64,000 bases of DNA, from positions 52,469-116,468 of the forward strand of contig NZ_BMNB01000019.1 of the NCBI RefSeq assembly GCF_014646235.1. The letters are read 5' to 3'. The stretch comes from Micromonospora sonchi. Its GTDB lineage: Bacteria > Actinomycetota > Actinomycetes > Mycobacteriales > Micromonosporaceae. Below the pieces are notes generated by a model. That model was not told the origin of the DNA, did not search any database, and was given only the letters and a program-made list of their open reading frames with translations. This document shows positions 8,254-15,024 of this stretch, one piece after another; position 1 is the stretch's first letter; the number at the start of each line of letters is the position of its first letter. A program made the position numbers and the translations under genes.

Positions 8254-8700
8254 TCAGCGCGGGCTGGGGCTGAGACCGGGCTTACTCGGGCTGGGGCTGG
8301 GGCTGAGGCCCGGCTTACTCGGGCTGGGGCTGGGGCTGAGGCCCGGCTTACTCGGGCTGGGGCTGGGGCTGAGGCCCGGCTTACTCGGGCTGGGGCTGGG
8401 GCTGAGGCCCGGCTTACTCGGGCTCGGGCTGGGACTGAGGCCCGGCTTACTCGGGCTCGGGCTGGGGACGGAGTTCGCCGGCTGTGACGGCCGGCCATCG
8501 TTGCTGCCGTTGGCGGCAAATGCAAACGGTGTGGCGATCACGAGGGCGGCTAGAACTCCGGCCGCACTCGCCGCCACGGTGTTCCGGCGGCGGTTACGCG
8601 CCCGCCGTTCCGCCCTGCTCAAGGGGTCCTGCATAGTTGGTGCCTCCTTGGCCATCTCGGAGAGGGTGGAGCGGAGTAGGTGTTCGAACGACTCAGTCAT
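8254..8700 (-). CDS. Small membrane protein with Ser/Pro repeat tail, sigma factor partner
   Basis: A 148-residue protein whose ATG overlaps the sigma factor stop as ATGA (8697-8700). Residues 1-40 are cytoplasmic (MTESFEHLLRSTLSEMAKEA, then an Arg-rich stretch), a single membrane helix follows (VAASAAGVLAALVIATPFAFAA), and the outside part is only a tandem repeat of the 11-residue unit KPGLSPSPSPS, about six copies. It resembles the N-terminal part of sigma-partner membrane proteins that has lost its sensor domain and kept a low-complexity tail. The role is inferred from coupling. Confidence 0.68.
   Translation of the reverse strand: MTESFEHLLRSTLSEMAKEAPTMQDPLSRAERRARNRRRNTVAASAAGVLAALVIATPFAFAANGSNDGRPSQPANSVPSPSPSKPGLSPSPSPSKPGLSPSPSPSKPGLSPSPSPSKPGLSPSPSPSKPGLSPSPSPSKPGLSPSPR
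8261..8467. repeat. 33-bp minisatellite within the Ser/Pro repeat gene
   Basis: Five full 33-bp units begin at 8281, 8314, 8347, 8380 and 8413, with partial copies on both sides. Units are nearly identical at the DNA level; the later ones carry a CTCGGG variant. Being 33 bp, each unit adds 11 residues without breaking the frame. The repeat number is likely to vary between strains. Confidence 0.9.
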
Positions 8701-9203
8701 CGCTGCAGCTCCAGCAGTTCCGTGTTCGGTAGAAGTTGGCGCAGCCGGGTGACCGCTCGGTGGGTTCGGCTGCGAACCGTCCCAACCGAGCAGCCCAGCA
8801 GCTCGGCGACCTCGGCCTCCGGCAGATCCTCGTAATAACGGAGGACCACCACTGCTCGCTGTGCTGGCGGCAACTGCCACAGTGCGGCCTGTAGTGCCAA
8901 CCGGAGATCCGTTCCCGCACTCGGATCGGCCACCACGGAAGCGTCCGTACCGATTGATACGTCCCGGCGGCGACGCAACCGCCGCCACCAGCTGACCTGC
9001 TCTCGGTACATGACCGCCCGCAGGTACCCCTCCGGATCGGAATGGCGAATACTCCGCCACCTCGGGATCGTCTTTGCCAGCGCCGACTGGAACAGGTCCT
9101 CGGCGCTGCTCCGGTCACCGGTGAGCAGGTAGGCGACCCGTATCAGCACCGGCGCACGGCTAGCCACGAACTCGGCCAGCAGTGCCCGTTCGTCGTCGTC
9201 CAC
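8697..9203 (-). CDS. SigE-family ECF sigma factor
   Basis: A 168-residue sigma factor. Region 2 includes IRVAYLLTGDRSSAEDLFQ and GYLRAVMYREQVSWWRRL; region 4 is QLPPAQRAVVVLRYYEDLP with the helix-turn-helix EAEVAELLGCSVGTVRSRTH. The family signature WWRR is shared with the gene at 6642-7160. The downstream membrane partner overlaps by four bases. It is the third sigma/partner pair of the region and the closest to the tRNA-Ala boundary. Confidence 0.87.
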   Translation of the reverse strand: MDDDERALLAEFVASRAPVLIRVAYLLTGDRSSAEDLFQSALAKTIPRWRSIRHSDPEGYLRAVMYREQVSWWRRLRRRRDVSIGTDASVVADPSAGTDLRLALQAALWQLPPAQRAVVVLRYYEDLPEAEVAELLGCSVGTVRSRTHRAVTRLRQLLPNTELLELQR

Positions 9204-9361
9204 CCCACCACCCTCGTTTCCTCGTTCTCACCGTTACAGACGCCTAAAGAACGTGCGGCTATCCCGAAGCCGACGAGATTTTGGGGAGGTGAGCCGCCTC
9301 GGCCTGATGCCCGACGGGAGATGCCGGGGGGAGGAGGAACAGGCAGTTGTAACGCTGTCCA

Positions 9362-9653
9362 GGAATCTCCTCGCCGGGCAGTCGCAGACCGGCTGAGTTC
9401 GCCACCCATCGGGAGGCAGTTGCAGAGGTTGCGGCGAAGGCGGCTGGCGGGCTGAGGTTCCACGATCTGCGGCACTGCTACGCCACGTGGCTGGTATCCG
9501 GCGGGGTGCCGATCAACGTCGTCTAGGCCGTGATGGGCCACGAGCAGGCGTCAACGACGCTCAACCGCTACACGCACACCCCGGCAGACTTCTACGGGCC
9601 GGTGCGCAAGGTCTTCGCCAGCGTGAAGAAAGCCCGTGACCAGGCTAGATGTG
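9362..9653 (+). pseudogene. Tyrosine-recombinase integrase, C-terminal remnant with in-frame stop
   Basis: The frame starting at 9458 reads FHDLRHCYATWLVSGGVPI, the HxLRH box of phage-type integrases, then an in-frame TAG at 9524-9526, then VMGHEQASTTLNRYTH with the second catalytic His and the Tyr nucleophile. The N-terminal two thirds is gone: upstream the frame is degenerate and stopped. The reading frame runs straight into the 3' end of tRNA-Ala, as is usual where an element integrated at a tRNA gene. It marks an old integration event bordering the accessory region. Confidence 0.8.
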
Positions 9654-9729
9654 TGGTGGAGCCCAGGGGACTCGAACCCCTAACCCCTGCCTTGCAAAGG
9701 CAGTGCTCTGCCAGTTGAGCTAGGGCCCC
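9654..9729 (-). tRNA. tRNA-Ala (anticodon TGC)
   Basis: Reading leftward: acceptor GGGGCCC pairs with GGGCTCC, D arm AGCTCAACTGGCAGAGC, anticodon stem CTGCC/GGCAG around loop TTTGCAA (anticodon TGC), T arm GTTCGAGTC. ACCA is encoded at the 3' end (9654-9657). It lies beside tRNA-Ile downstream of gyrA, as in mycobacteria, and its 3' end abuts the integrase remnant. Confidence 0.96.
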
Positions 9730-9754
9730 GACGGCGGACGGCACCGCCGGTGGT

Positions 9755-9883
9755 TCAGCGAAGATCCGGCGAGGTGGTGGCCTCGTGCCAGAGGGCTCGC
9801 TCGTCGTTCGCTTCCTTGATCTTCTTGGCTACCACGGCGGCCACGCCGACGACGCCGGCCAGAATCAACAGCTTCTTGAACAT
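9755..9883 (-). CDS. DLW-39 family small protein
   Basis: A 42-residue protein too short for routine gene finding: MFKKLLILAGVVGVAAVVAK, then KIKEANDERALWHEATTS to a TGA at 9755. One membrane helix (LLILAGVVGVAAVVA) is followed by a charged segment and the family's LW motif (ALWHEAT). GAGGGG lies 9 bases before the ATG. Proteins of this family are conserved next to the DUF3566/tRNA-Ile genes of actinomycetes; function is unknown. Confidence 0.78.
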   Translation of the reverse strand: MFKKLLILAGVVGVAAVVAKKIKEANDERALWHEATTSPDLR

Positions 9884-9927
9884 CGGGGCTACCCCTCACG
9901 CTCGGCGTGCCGTCGGATCATGTGCGG

Positions 9928-10001
9928 TGGGGCTAGCTGGAATCGAACCAGCGACCTCAGAGTTATCAGCTCTGCGCTCTAACCGACTGAGCTATAGCCC
10001 C
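9928..10001 (-). tRNA. tRNA-Ile (anticodon GAT)
   Basis: Reading leftward: acceptor GGGGCTA pairs with TAGCCCC, D arm AGCTCAGTCGGTTAGAGC, anticodon stem CAGAG/CTCTG around loop CTGATAA (anticodon GAT), T arm GGTTCGATTCC. The 3' CCA is not fully encoded (ACC then G). Placed 72 nt... 45 bp upstream of the DLW-39 gene and downstream of DUF3566, the usual actinomycete order. Confidence 0.96.
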
Positions 10002-10125
10002 GCTAGCGTCGAGCAAGGTTAACCCATCCGCCCACCCCTCCCCAAATCGGGGTCAGGCAGGTCGAGCACCCGCATCGTCGCTGCCGAACCTACCCGAATA
10101 CCAGCGACAGCCACACCGAAATACA

Positions 10126-10159
10126 CACCGGGCCGGCCGCGGTGGCGGCCGGCCCGGTG
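10126..10159 (-). terminator. Hairpin after the gyrB-gyrA-DUF3566 operon
   Basis: Perfect 15-bp stem CACCGGGCCGGCCGC with loop GGTG, 15 bases after the DUF3566 stop. No strong T tract follows, as is common in very GC-rich actinomycetes. Confidence 0.65.
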
Positions 10160-10174
10160 ATCGGGTTGTGAAGG

Positions 10175-11107
10175 TCAGTCGCGCTCGGCGAGGGTCAGCT
10201 CGATGCCGCCCACCAGGTCGGCGCAGACGTTGTACACGAATGCCCCGAGCGTGGCCAGCGCCGTGAACAGTACGACGTTCACCAGGCCGATCAACGCCGA
10301 GCTGAAGATCACGCCCTTCGCGGTGATCTGGAAACCGCTGGTGCCCTGCCCACCGCTGCTGGCGTTGACCAGGTCACCCAGGCTGTCGTTCACGCTGGCG
10401 AAGACTCCCATCGCGTCCAGCGCCAGGTACAGCACCGAGGTCGCGACGACGATGACGATGAACAGCACCACCGAGACGGCGAACGCGAACTTCATCACCG
10501 ACCACGGGTCGATCCGCTTGAGGTTCAGCCGGGCCCGACGCGGCCCGCGCGAGGCGGCCGAGCTGACCGAGGTACGCGCTGCGCGTACCGCATCACCCAC
10601 CCGCGCGGCACCGACGGCCGCGGCACCGACGCCCGGAGGAAGTCCTCCGCCGCTCGCCGGGCGTCCGGTCCCGAACGAGCGGGTGGCGTCCGGCTTCGCC
10701 GCCGCCCCGGTGACCCTCGGCTGCGTGCCGGTCGTGCCACTGCCGAACTTCGGCAGAAAGCCCGTGGTGCCCGTCGAAGACTGGCTCGGACGGGTACCGA
10801 TCGGCTGGGTGGTCGACGGGGTATCGGCGCTGGCGCTCGCCGGTGTCGCGGTGGCACTCCCCGAGTCGGCGGACTCGATGCCGCTCTGCTCCCCGGAAAC
10901 GGCCTCTCCGTCGTCGTCGGTGGGCTTCTCGGGCGGCGGGGCCATCCCCGGGGCCCGGGTGAATTTCGGTGCAGGCGCGTCGGCGGGGACCGTGGCCCGG
11001 CCCACGGCCGTGCGGCCGGCCGCAGGCGCGCCGCTCTTCGCAGCCTCCTCGTCGACCGGGTTGGCCGAGGTCCCCGCGTTCCCCGACTTCGCCTGTGTCT
11101 CCGTCAT
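10175..11107 (-). CDS. DUF3566 membrane protein
   Basis: A 310-residue protein. The first 185 residues are disordered, rich in Ala, Pro, Gly, Ser and Thr. The conserved domain starts at LNLKRIDPWSVMKFAFAVSV, with two membrane helices (VMKFAFAVSVVLFIVIVVATSVLYLAL and ALIGLVNVVLFTALATLGAFVYNVCADLVGG) around a short outside loop. It sits four bases after gyrA, the conserved place of this family (Rv0007 in M. tuberculosis), so it is co-transcribed with gyrase. A role in cell division or the envelope has been suggested; nothing here decides it. Confidence 0.87.
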   Translation of the reverse strand: MTETQAKSGNAGTSANPVDEEAAKSGAPAAGRTAVGRATVPADAPAPKFTRAPGMAPPPEKPTDDDGEAVSGEQSGIESADSGSATATPASASADTPSTTQPIGTRPSQSSTGTTGFLPKFGSGTTGTQPRVTGAAAKPDATRSFGTGRPASGGGLPPGVGAAAVGAARVGDAVRAARTSVSSAASRGPRRARLNLKRIDPWSVMKFAFAVSVVLFIVIVVATSVLYLALDAMGVFASVNDSLGDLVNASSGGQGTSGFQITAKGVIFSSALIGLVNVVLFTALATLGAFVYNVCADLVGGIELTLAERD

Positions 11108-11111
11108 TCAA

Positions 11112-14100
11112 CTAGTCCTGTTCGTCAGGCTCGTCGGCATTGCGAGCAATCGCCACGATAGTCACGCCGTCCGGAAGGTCCATCAGCTTGACCCCCATTG
11201 TGTTCCGGTCACGCGTACGGCGTACAGGCTTCACCGGAGTCCGGATGACACCACCGTTGCTGGTGATAGCAAACAGCTCGTCGTCCGGGTCGATCACCAC
11301 CGCGCCGACCAGACCACCGCGTCGCTCGGTGATCTTCGCAGTCAGCACACCTTTACCTCCCCGGCCCTGGACCGGGTATTCCTCGATCGGGGTGCGTTTC
11401 GCATATCCCCCGTTCGTGGCCACCAGCACGTCCAGACCCTCCCGGACGACCTCCATGGCCAGCAGTTCGTCTTCCTCGCTGAACCGCATCCCGATCACGC
11501 CCGAGGTCGCCCGGCCCATCGGCCGCAGCGCATCGTCGGTGGCGTTGAACCGGATCGCCTGGGCGTTCTTGGAAACCAGCAGCAGGTCGTCCTCAGGACC
11601 AACGAGCGCAGCACCGACCAGCTCGTCATCATCGCGCAGGTTGATCGCGATGATGCCGCCGGAACGGTTGGAGTCGAACTCCTCAAGCCGCGTCTTCTTC
11701 ACCAGGCCGTTCTTCGTCGCCAGGACCAGGTAAGGCGCCACCTGGTAGTTCGGAATCTCGATGATCTGCGCGATCTGCTCGTCGGCTTGGAACGCGAGCA
11801 GGTTGGCCACATGTTGGCCCTTGGCCACCCTACTGGCCTCCGGAAGCTCGTACGCCTTCGCCCGGTACACCCGCCCCTTATTGGTGAAGAACAGGATCCA
11901 GTCGTGCGTGGAGCACACGAAGAAGTGGCTGACGATGTCGTCCTGGCGCAACGAGGCACCACTGACACCCTTGCCACCACGCCGCTGCGAACGATAGAGG
12001 TCCACCTTCGTGCGCTTCGCATACCCCGTGCGGGTGATCGTGACCACCACGTCCTCCCGCGCGATGAGATCCTCCATCGAGACCTCGCCGTCGAACGGGA
12101 CGATCTTAGTACGTCGATCGTCGCCCCACTTCGCGACGATCTCACCCAGCTCCTCCGAGACGATCTTCCGCTGCCGCTCCGGCTTGGCGAGGATGTCCTT
12201 GAGGTCGGCGATCTCCAGCTCCAGCTTGGCCAGATCGTCCAGGATCCGCTGCCGCTCCAGCGCGGCGAGCCGGCGCAGCTGCATGTCCAGGATCGCGGTG
12301 GCCTGGATCTCGTCGATCTCCAACAGCTGGATCAGGCCCTGCCGGGCATCCTCGACCGTGGGCGAGCGCCGGATCAGCGCAATCACCTCGTCAAGGTGGT
12401 CCAACGCCTTGGACAGACCGCGCAGGATGTGCGCCCGCTCCTCCGCCTTGCGCAGCCGGAACGCCGTCCGCCGGCGGATCACCTCGATCTGGTGCTCGAC
12501 GTAGTAGCGGATGAACTGCGCCAGGTTCAGCGTGCGCGGCACCCCGTCGACCAGCGCCAGCATGTTCGCGCCGAAGGTCTCCTGAAGCTGGGTGTGCTTG
12601 TAGAGGTTGTTCAGCACCACCTTCGCGACCGCGTCACGCTTGAGCACCAGCACGATCCGCATGCCGGTACGCCCGGACGACTCGTCACGGATGTCGGCGA
12701 TCCCGCCGAGCTTGCCCTCCTTGATCAGCTCAGCGATCCGCTCGGCCAAGTTGTCCGGGTTCACCTGGTAGGGCAGCTCGCTGACCACCAGCGCCGGGCG
12801 CCCCCGCTTGTCCTCCTCGACCTCGACCACCGCACGCATCCGGATCGAACCCCGACCGGTGCGGTACGCGTCCTGGATACCGGACTGGCCGACGATCAGC
12901 CCGTGGGTGGGGAAGTCCGGGCCCTTGACGATCTCCAGCAGCGTTTCGAGCGTGGTGGCCTCGTCGGCGTCCGGATTCTCCAGGCACCACTGCACCGCCG
13001 CACCGATCTCCCGCAGGTTGTGCGGCGGGATCTTGGTGGCCATGCCGACCGCGATGCCCTCGGAACCGTTGACCAACAGGTTCGGGATCCGCGACGGCAG
13101 GATGGTGGGCTCCTTGGCCCGGCCGTCGTAGTTGTCCTGCAGGTCGACGGTGTCCTCGTCGATGTCCCGCAGCATCTCCATCGCCAGCGGATCGAGCTTG
13201 CACTCTGTGTTGTGGCTGACGAAGCCGTCGGAGACGAAGGAGTGGTCGTCCGTGTCCACCCGGATGCTGTAGACCGGCTGCACGCCCGCGCCCGCGACCT
13301 CGGCCACCTCGGCGTAGTAGAACCGCCCGTCCACCAGCGGCTCGACCACGTCGAGCACCTCGGCGTTGGTGATCCGGGCCGCGATCTCGTCCCGGTCCCG
13401 CTCCCAGCGCTCGACCCGGTCCACGTTGTGCCGGCGCAGCCAGTCCCGCTCCGTCCAACGGCTCGCGCCGTGCTCCCGGATGAAGTCACCGACCAGCGGC
13501 ACGTGATCGCTGGAGAGCGCCGTGCTGCTCGCCGGCACCGACGCCAGCTCCGACTCCAGCTTGGCCTGCTTGCGGCCGAGGAAACCGACGTGGGCGGCGA
13601 AGATCCGCGCGTCGCGGCGGTTGGTGATGACGACCTTGATCTCGCCGTGGTCGTACCGGCACTGCCGGCTGATCACGCCGAACTCCAACAGCAACTGCTG
13701 CACCTCGCGGGCGAGGCGCTCGCTGCGGGTGGAGTACGTGATCTGGATGGTGTTGCGCGGCAGCAGCGAGGAGGAGCCGTCGCCCTCGAAGAGCGCCTGG
13801 AGGAAGGCCCGCTTGATCGCCGCCGGCCCCTGCCAGACGAACTCCGGCACGAACTTGTCGGCGCTCCGAGCCCCGATCAACTCGCCGAGGACGCTGGCCC
13901 GCAGCGCGGAGAGATCCTGGATGTCGATCTCGTGCAGGACGCTTCCCGAGGCGATCACGCGCTCAGCGACGTACCGGGGACCGCCGACGGCAAGGTCGTA
14001 GGCCGCCAGGACGCGGAGGAAGAAGTCGCGGTCGACGTTGTTGAAACCGGCGCGATCCTCGGAGACCCAACCCTCGCTGACGAAGGCGCCCGCGAGGACT

Positions 14101-14891
14101 GCCGCCTCGACGTGCTCCAGCATCGGGTAGCCGATCTCGTCCGGCACGCTGCGCTGGAGGACCACCCGGTCACCCGGGGAGATCTCGGCGAGCAGCTTCC
14201 AGAGCAGGGTCGGCACGCCGGCCACGTCCACCAGACAGAGCACCGGGTGGTTGTGGGTGCCGGTCAGCTCGTACCCCTCGCGGGTGCGCAGCCGCAGCGT
14301 CGGGTGCTCGCCGGAGTGGAAGAACTTCGAGGCCCCGACCAGGTCGCCGTTGCGGTCGCGGACCTTGAGGTCGATGTCGCTCTCGCTGCTCGGCGCCGCG
14401 CCAGGCACCACCTGGTCGATCCGCACGCTACCAAGGGCGGTGCGAATACGGGCATTTCCGGACAAACAGTAACGCATGGCCGCAGCCGGATCATTTCCGG
14501 GCGAACCGAAGTTGCCGTTGCCGTCGACCAGGGGGTACCGCAGCGACCAGTGCTGGGCCATCCGGACCAGGGCGTCGTAGATGGCCGAGTCGCCGTGCGG
14601 GTGGAACTGGCCCATCACGTCACCGACGACCCGCGAGCACTTCACGTAGCCGCGGTCCGGCCGGTAGCCGGAGTCGAACATGGCGTACAGGATCTTGCGG
14701 TGGACCGGCTTGAGCCCGTCCCGGACGTCCGGCAGCGCCCGCCCGACGATGACGCTCATCGCGTAGTCGAGGTAGGAGCGCTGCATCTCCACCTCGAGCC
14801 CGACGGGCTCGATCCGGTCGTGCGAGACGACGGCGGCCTGCGCCTCGGGGACCTCGGGCTCGTTAGGTGTGGACTCGGGGGATTCGGTCAC
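11112..14891 (-). CDS. gyrA: DNA gyrase subunit A, interrupted by an intein
   Basis: A 1259-residue precursor; after removal of the 420-residue intein the mature GyrA would be 839 residues, the normal length. Extein landmarks: LDYAMSVIVGRALPDVRDGL, HPHGDSAIYDALVRMAQHW (quinolone region, with Ser at the E. coli 83 position and Asp at 87), catalytic Tyr141 in AAAMRY immediately before the intein, and the GyrA box QRRGGKG that wraps DNA in the C-terminal propeller. The start is GTG 14891. It pairs with GyrB to introduce negative supercoils and is followed by DUF3566 in the same operon. Splicing must occur for function because the intein separates the catalytic Tyr from the next residue, Thr. Confidence 0.97.
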   Translation of the reverse strand: MTESPESTPNEPEVPEAQAAVVSHDRIEPVGLEVEMQRSYLDYAMSVIVGRALPDVRDGLKPVHRKILYAMFDSGYRPDRGYVKCSRVVGDVMGQFHPHGDSAIYDALVRMAQHWSLRYPLVDGNGNFGSPGNDPAAAMRYCLSGNARIRTALGSVRIDQVVPGAAPSSESDIDLKVRDRNGDLVGASKFFHSGEHPTLRLRTREGYELTGTHNHPVLCLVDVAGVPTLLWKLLAEISPGDRVVLQRSVPDEIGYPMLEHVEAAVLAGAFVSEGWVSEDRAGFNNVDRDFFLRVLAAYDLAVGGPRYVAERVIASGSVLHEIDIQDLSALRASVLGELIGARSADKFVPEFVWQGPAAIKRAFLQALFEGDGSSSLLPRNTIQITYSTRSERLAREVQQLLLEFGVISRQCRYDHGEIKVVITNRRDARIFAAHVGFLGRKQAKLESELASVPASSTALSSDHVPLVGDFIREHGASRWTERDWLRRHNVDRVERWERDRDEIAARITNAEVLDVVEPLVDGRFYYAEVAEVAGAGVQPVYSIRVDTDDHSFVSDGFVSHNTECKLDPLAMEMLRDIDEDTVDLQDNYDGRAKEPTILPSRIPNLLVNGSEGIAVGMATKIPPHNLREIGAAVQWCLENPDADEATTLETLLEIVKGPDFPTHGLIVGQSGIQDAYRTGRGSIRMRAVVEVEEDKRGRPALVVSELPYQVNPDNLAERIAELIKEGKLGGIADIRDESSGRTGMRIVLVLKRDAVAKVVLNNLYKHTQLQETFGANMLALVDGVPRTLNLAQFIRYYVEHQIEVIRRRTAFRLRKAEERAHILRGLSKALDHLDEVIALIRRSPTVEDARQGLIQLLEIDEIQATAILDMQLRRLAALERQRILDDLAKLELEIADLKDILAKPERQRKIVSEELGEIVAKWGDDRRTKIVPFDGEVSMEDLIAREDVVVTITRTGYAKRTKVDLYRSQRRGGKGVSGASLRQDDIVSHFFVCSTHDWILFFTNKGRVYRAKAYELPEASRVAKGQHVANLLAFQADEQIAQIIEIPNYQVAPYLVLATKNGLVKKTRLEEFDSNRSGGIIAINLRDDDELVGAALVGPEDDLLLVSKNAQAIRFNATDDALRPMGRATSGVIGMRFSEEDELLAMEVVREGLDVLVATNGGYAKRTPIEEYPVQGRGGKGVLTAKITERRGGLVGAVVIDPDDELFAITSNGGVIRTPVKPVRRTRDRNTMGVKLMDLPDGVTIVAIARNADEPDEQD
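13209..14468 (-). other. GyrA intein with LAGLIDADG endonuclease domain
   Basis: In-frame insertion of 420 codons after Tyr141. Splice motifs: Cys1 in CLSGNARIRTALG (block A), GTHNHPVLCL (block B, TxxH), YSIRVDTDDHSFVSDGF (block F) and the terminal SHN before extein Thr (block G, with the penultimate His). The endonuclease is marked by VLAGAFVSEGW (first dodecapeptide) and LQALFEGDGSS (second), each keeping an acidic residue at the catalytic position. The insertion point between the catalytic Tyr and Thr and the length match what is known for mycobacterial GyrA inteins, so horizontal homing among actinomycetes is likely. All splicing residues are present. Confidence 0.95.
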
Positions 14892-14927
14892 TGTTAACCC
14901 TTATCAGAGTGTGAGTCGTTTTCGTGC

Positions 14928-14967
14928 TGTGGATAACGGCTGTGGATACCGGCCAAGCTGTGGATAA
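14928..14967 (+). promoter_or_regulatory. Three DnaA boxes in the gyrB-gyrA gap
   Basis: TGTGGATAA at 14928-14936, TGTGGATAC at 14941-14949 and TGTGGATAA at 14959-14967, all in the same orientation, then TGTGGACC at 14971. Two are perfect matches to the DnaA box consensus. They fill the 130-bp gap between gyrB and gyrA, about 7 kb from the main origin cluster. Confidence 0.75.
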
Positions 14968-15024
14968 CTCTGTGGACCGGCTGGCCGAACCGGACAATTC
15001 CGGCCCGGATCGGCCACCGGGCCG

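Noticed and set aside
8261..8467. Regular 33-bp repeats as a CRISPR array
   Set aside because: No spacers: units are directly tandem, in frame, and encode a Ser/Pro tail in a sigma-linked gene.
9654..9700. Search for a matching second att site (duplicate of the tRNA-Ala 3' end)
   Set aside because: No copy of the T-arm/anticodon sequence found in 1-9600; cannot define island ends in this window.
10203..14897. 1564-residue plus-strand reading frame antisense to gyrA
   Set aside because: Shadow frame caused by high GC of gyrA; composition rich in Arg/Asp/His/Leu with no domain, and gyrA is certain on the other strand.
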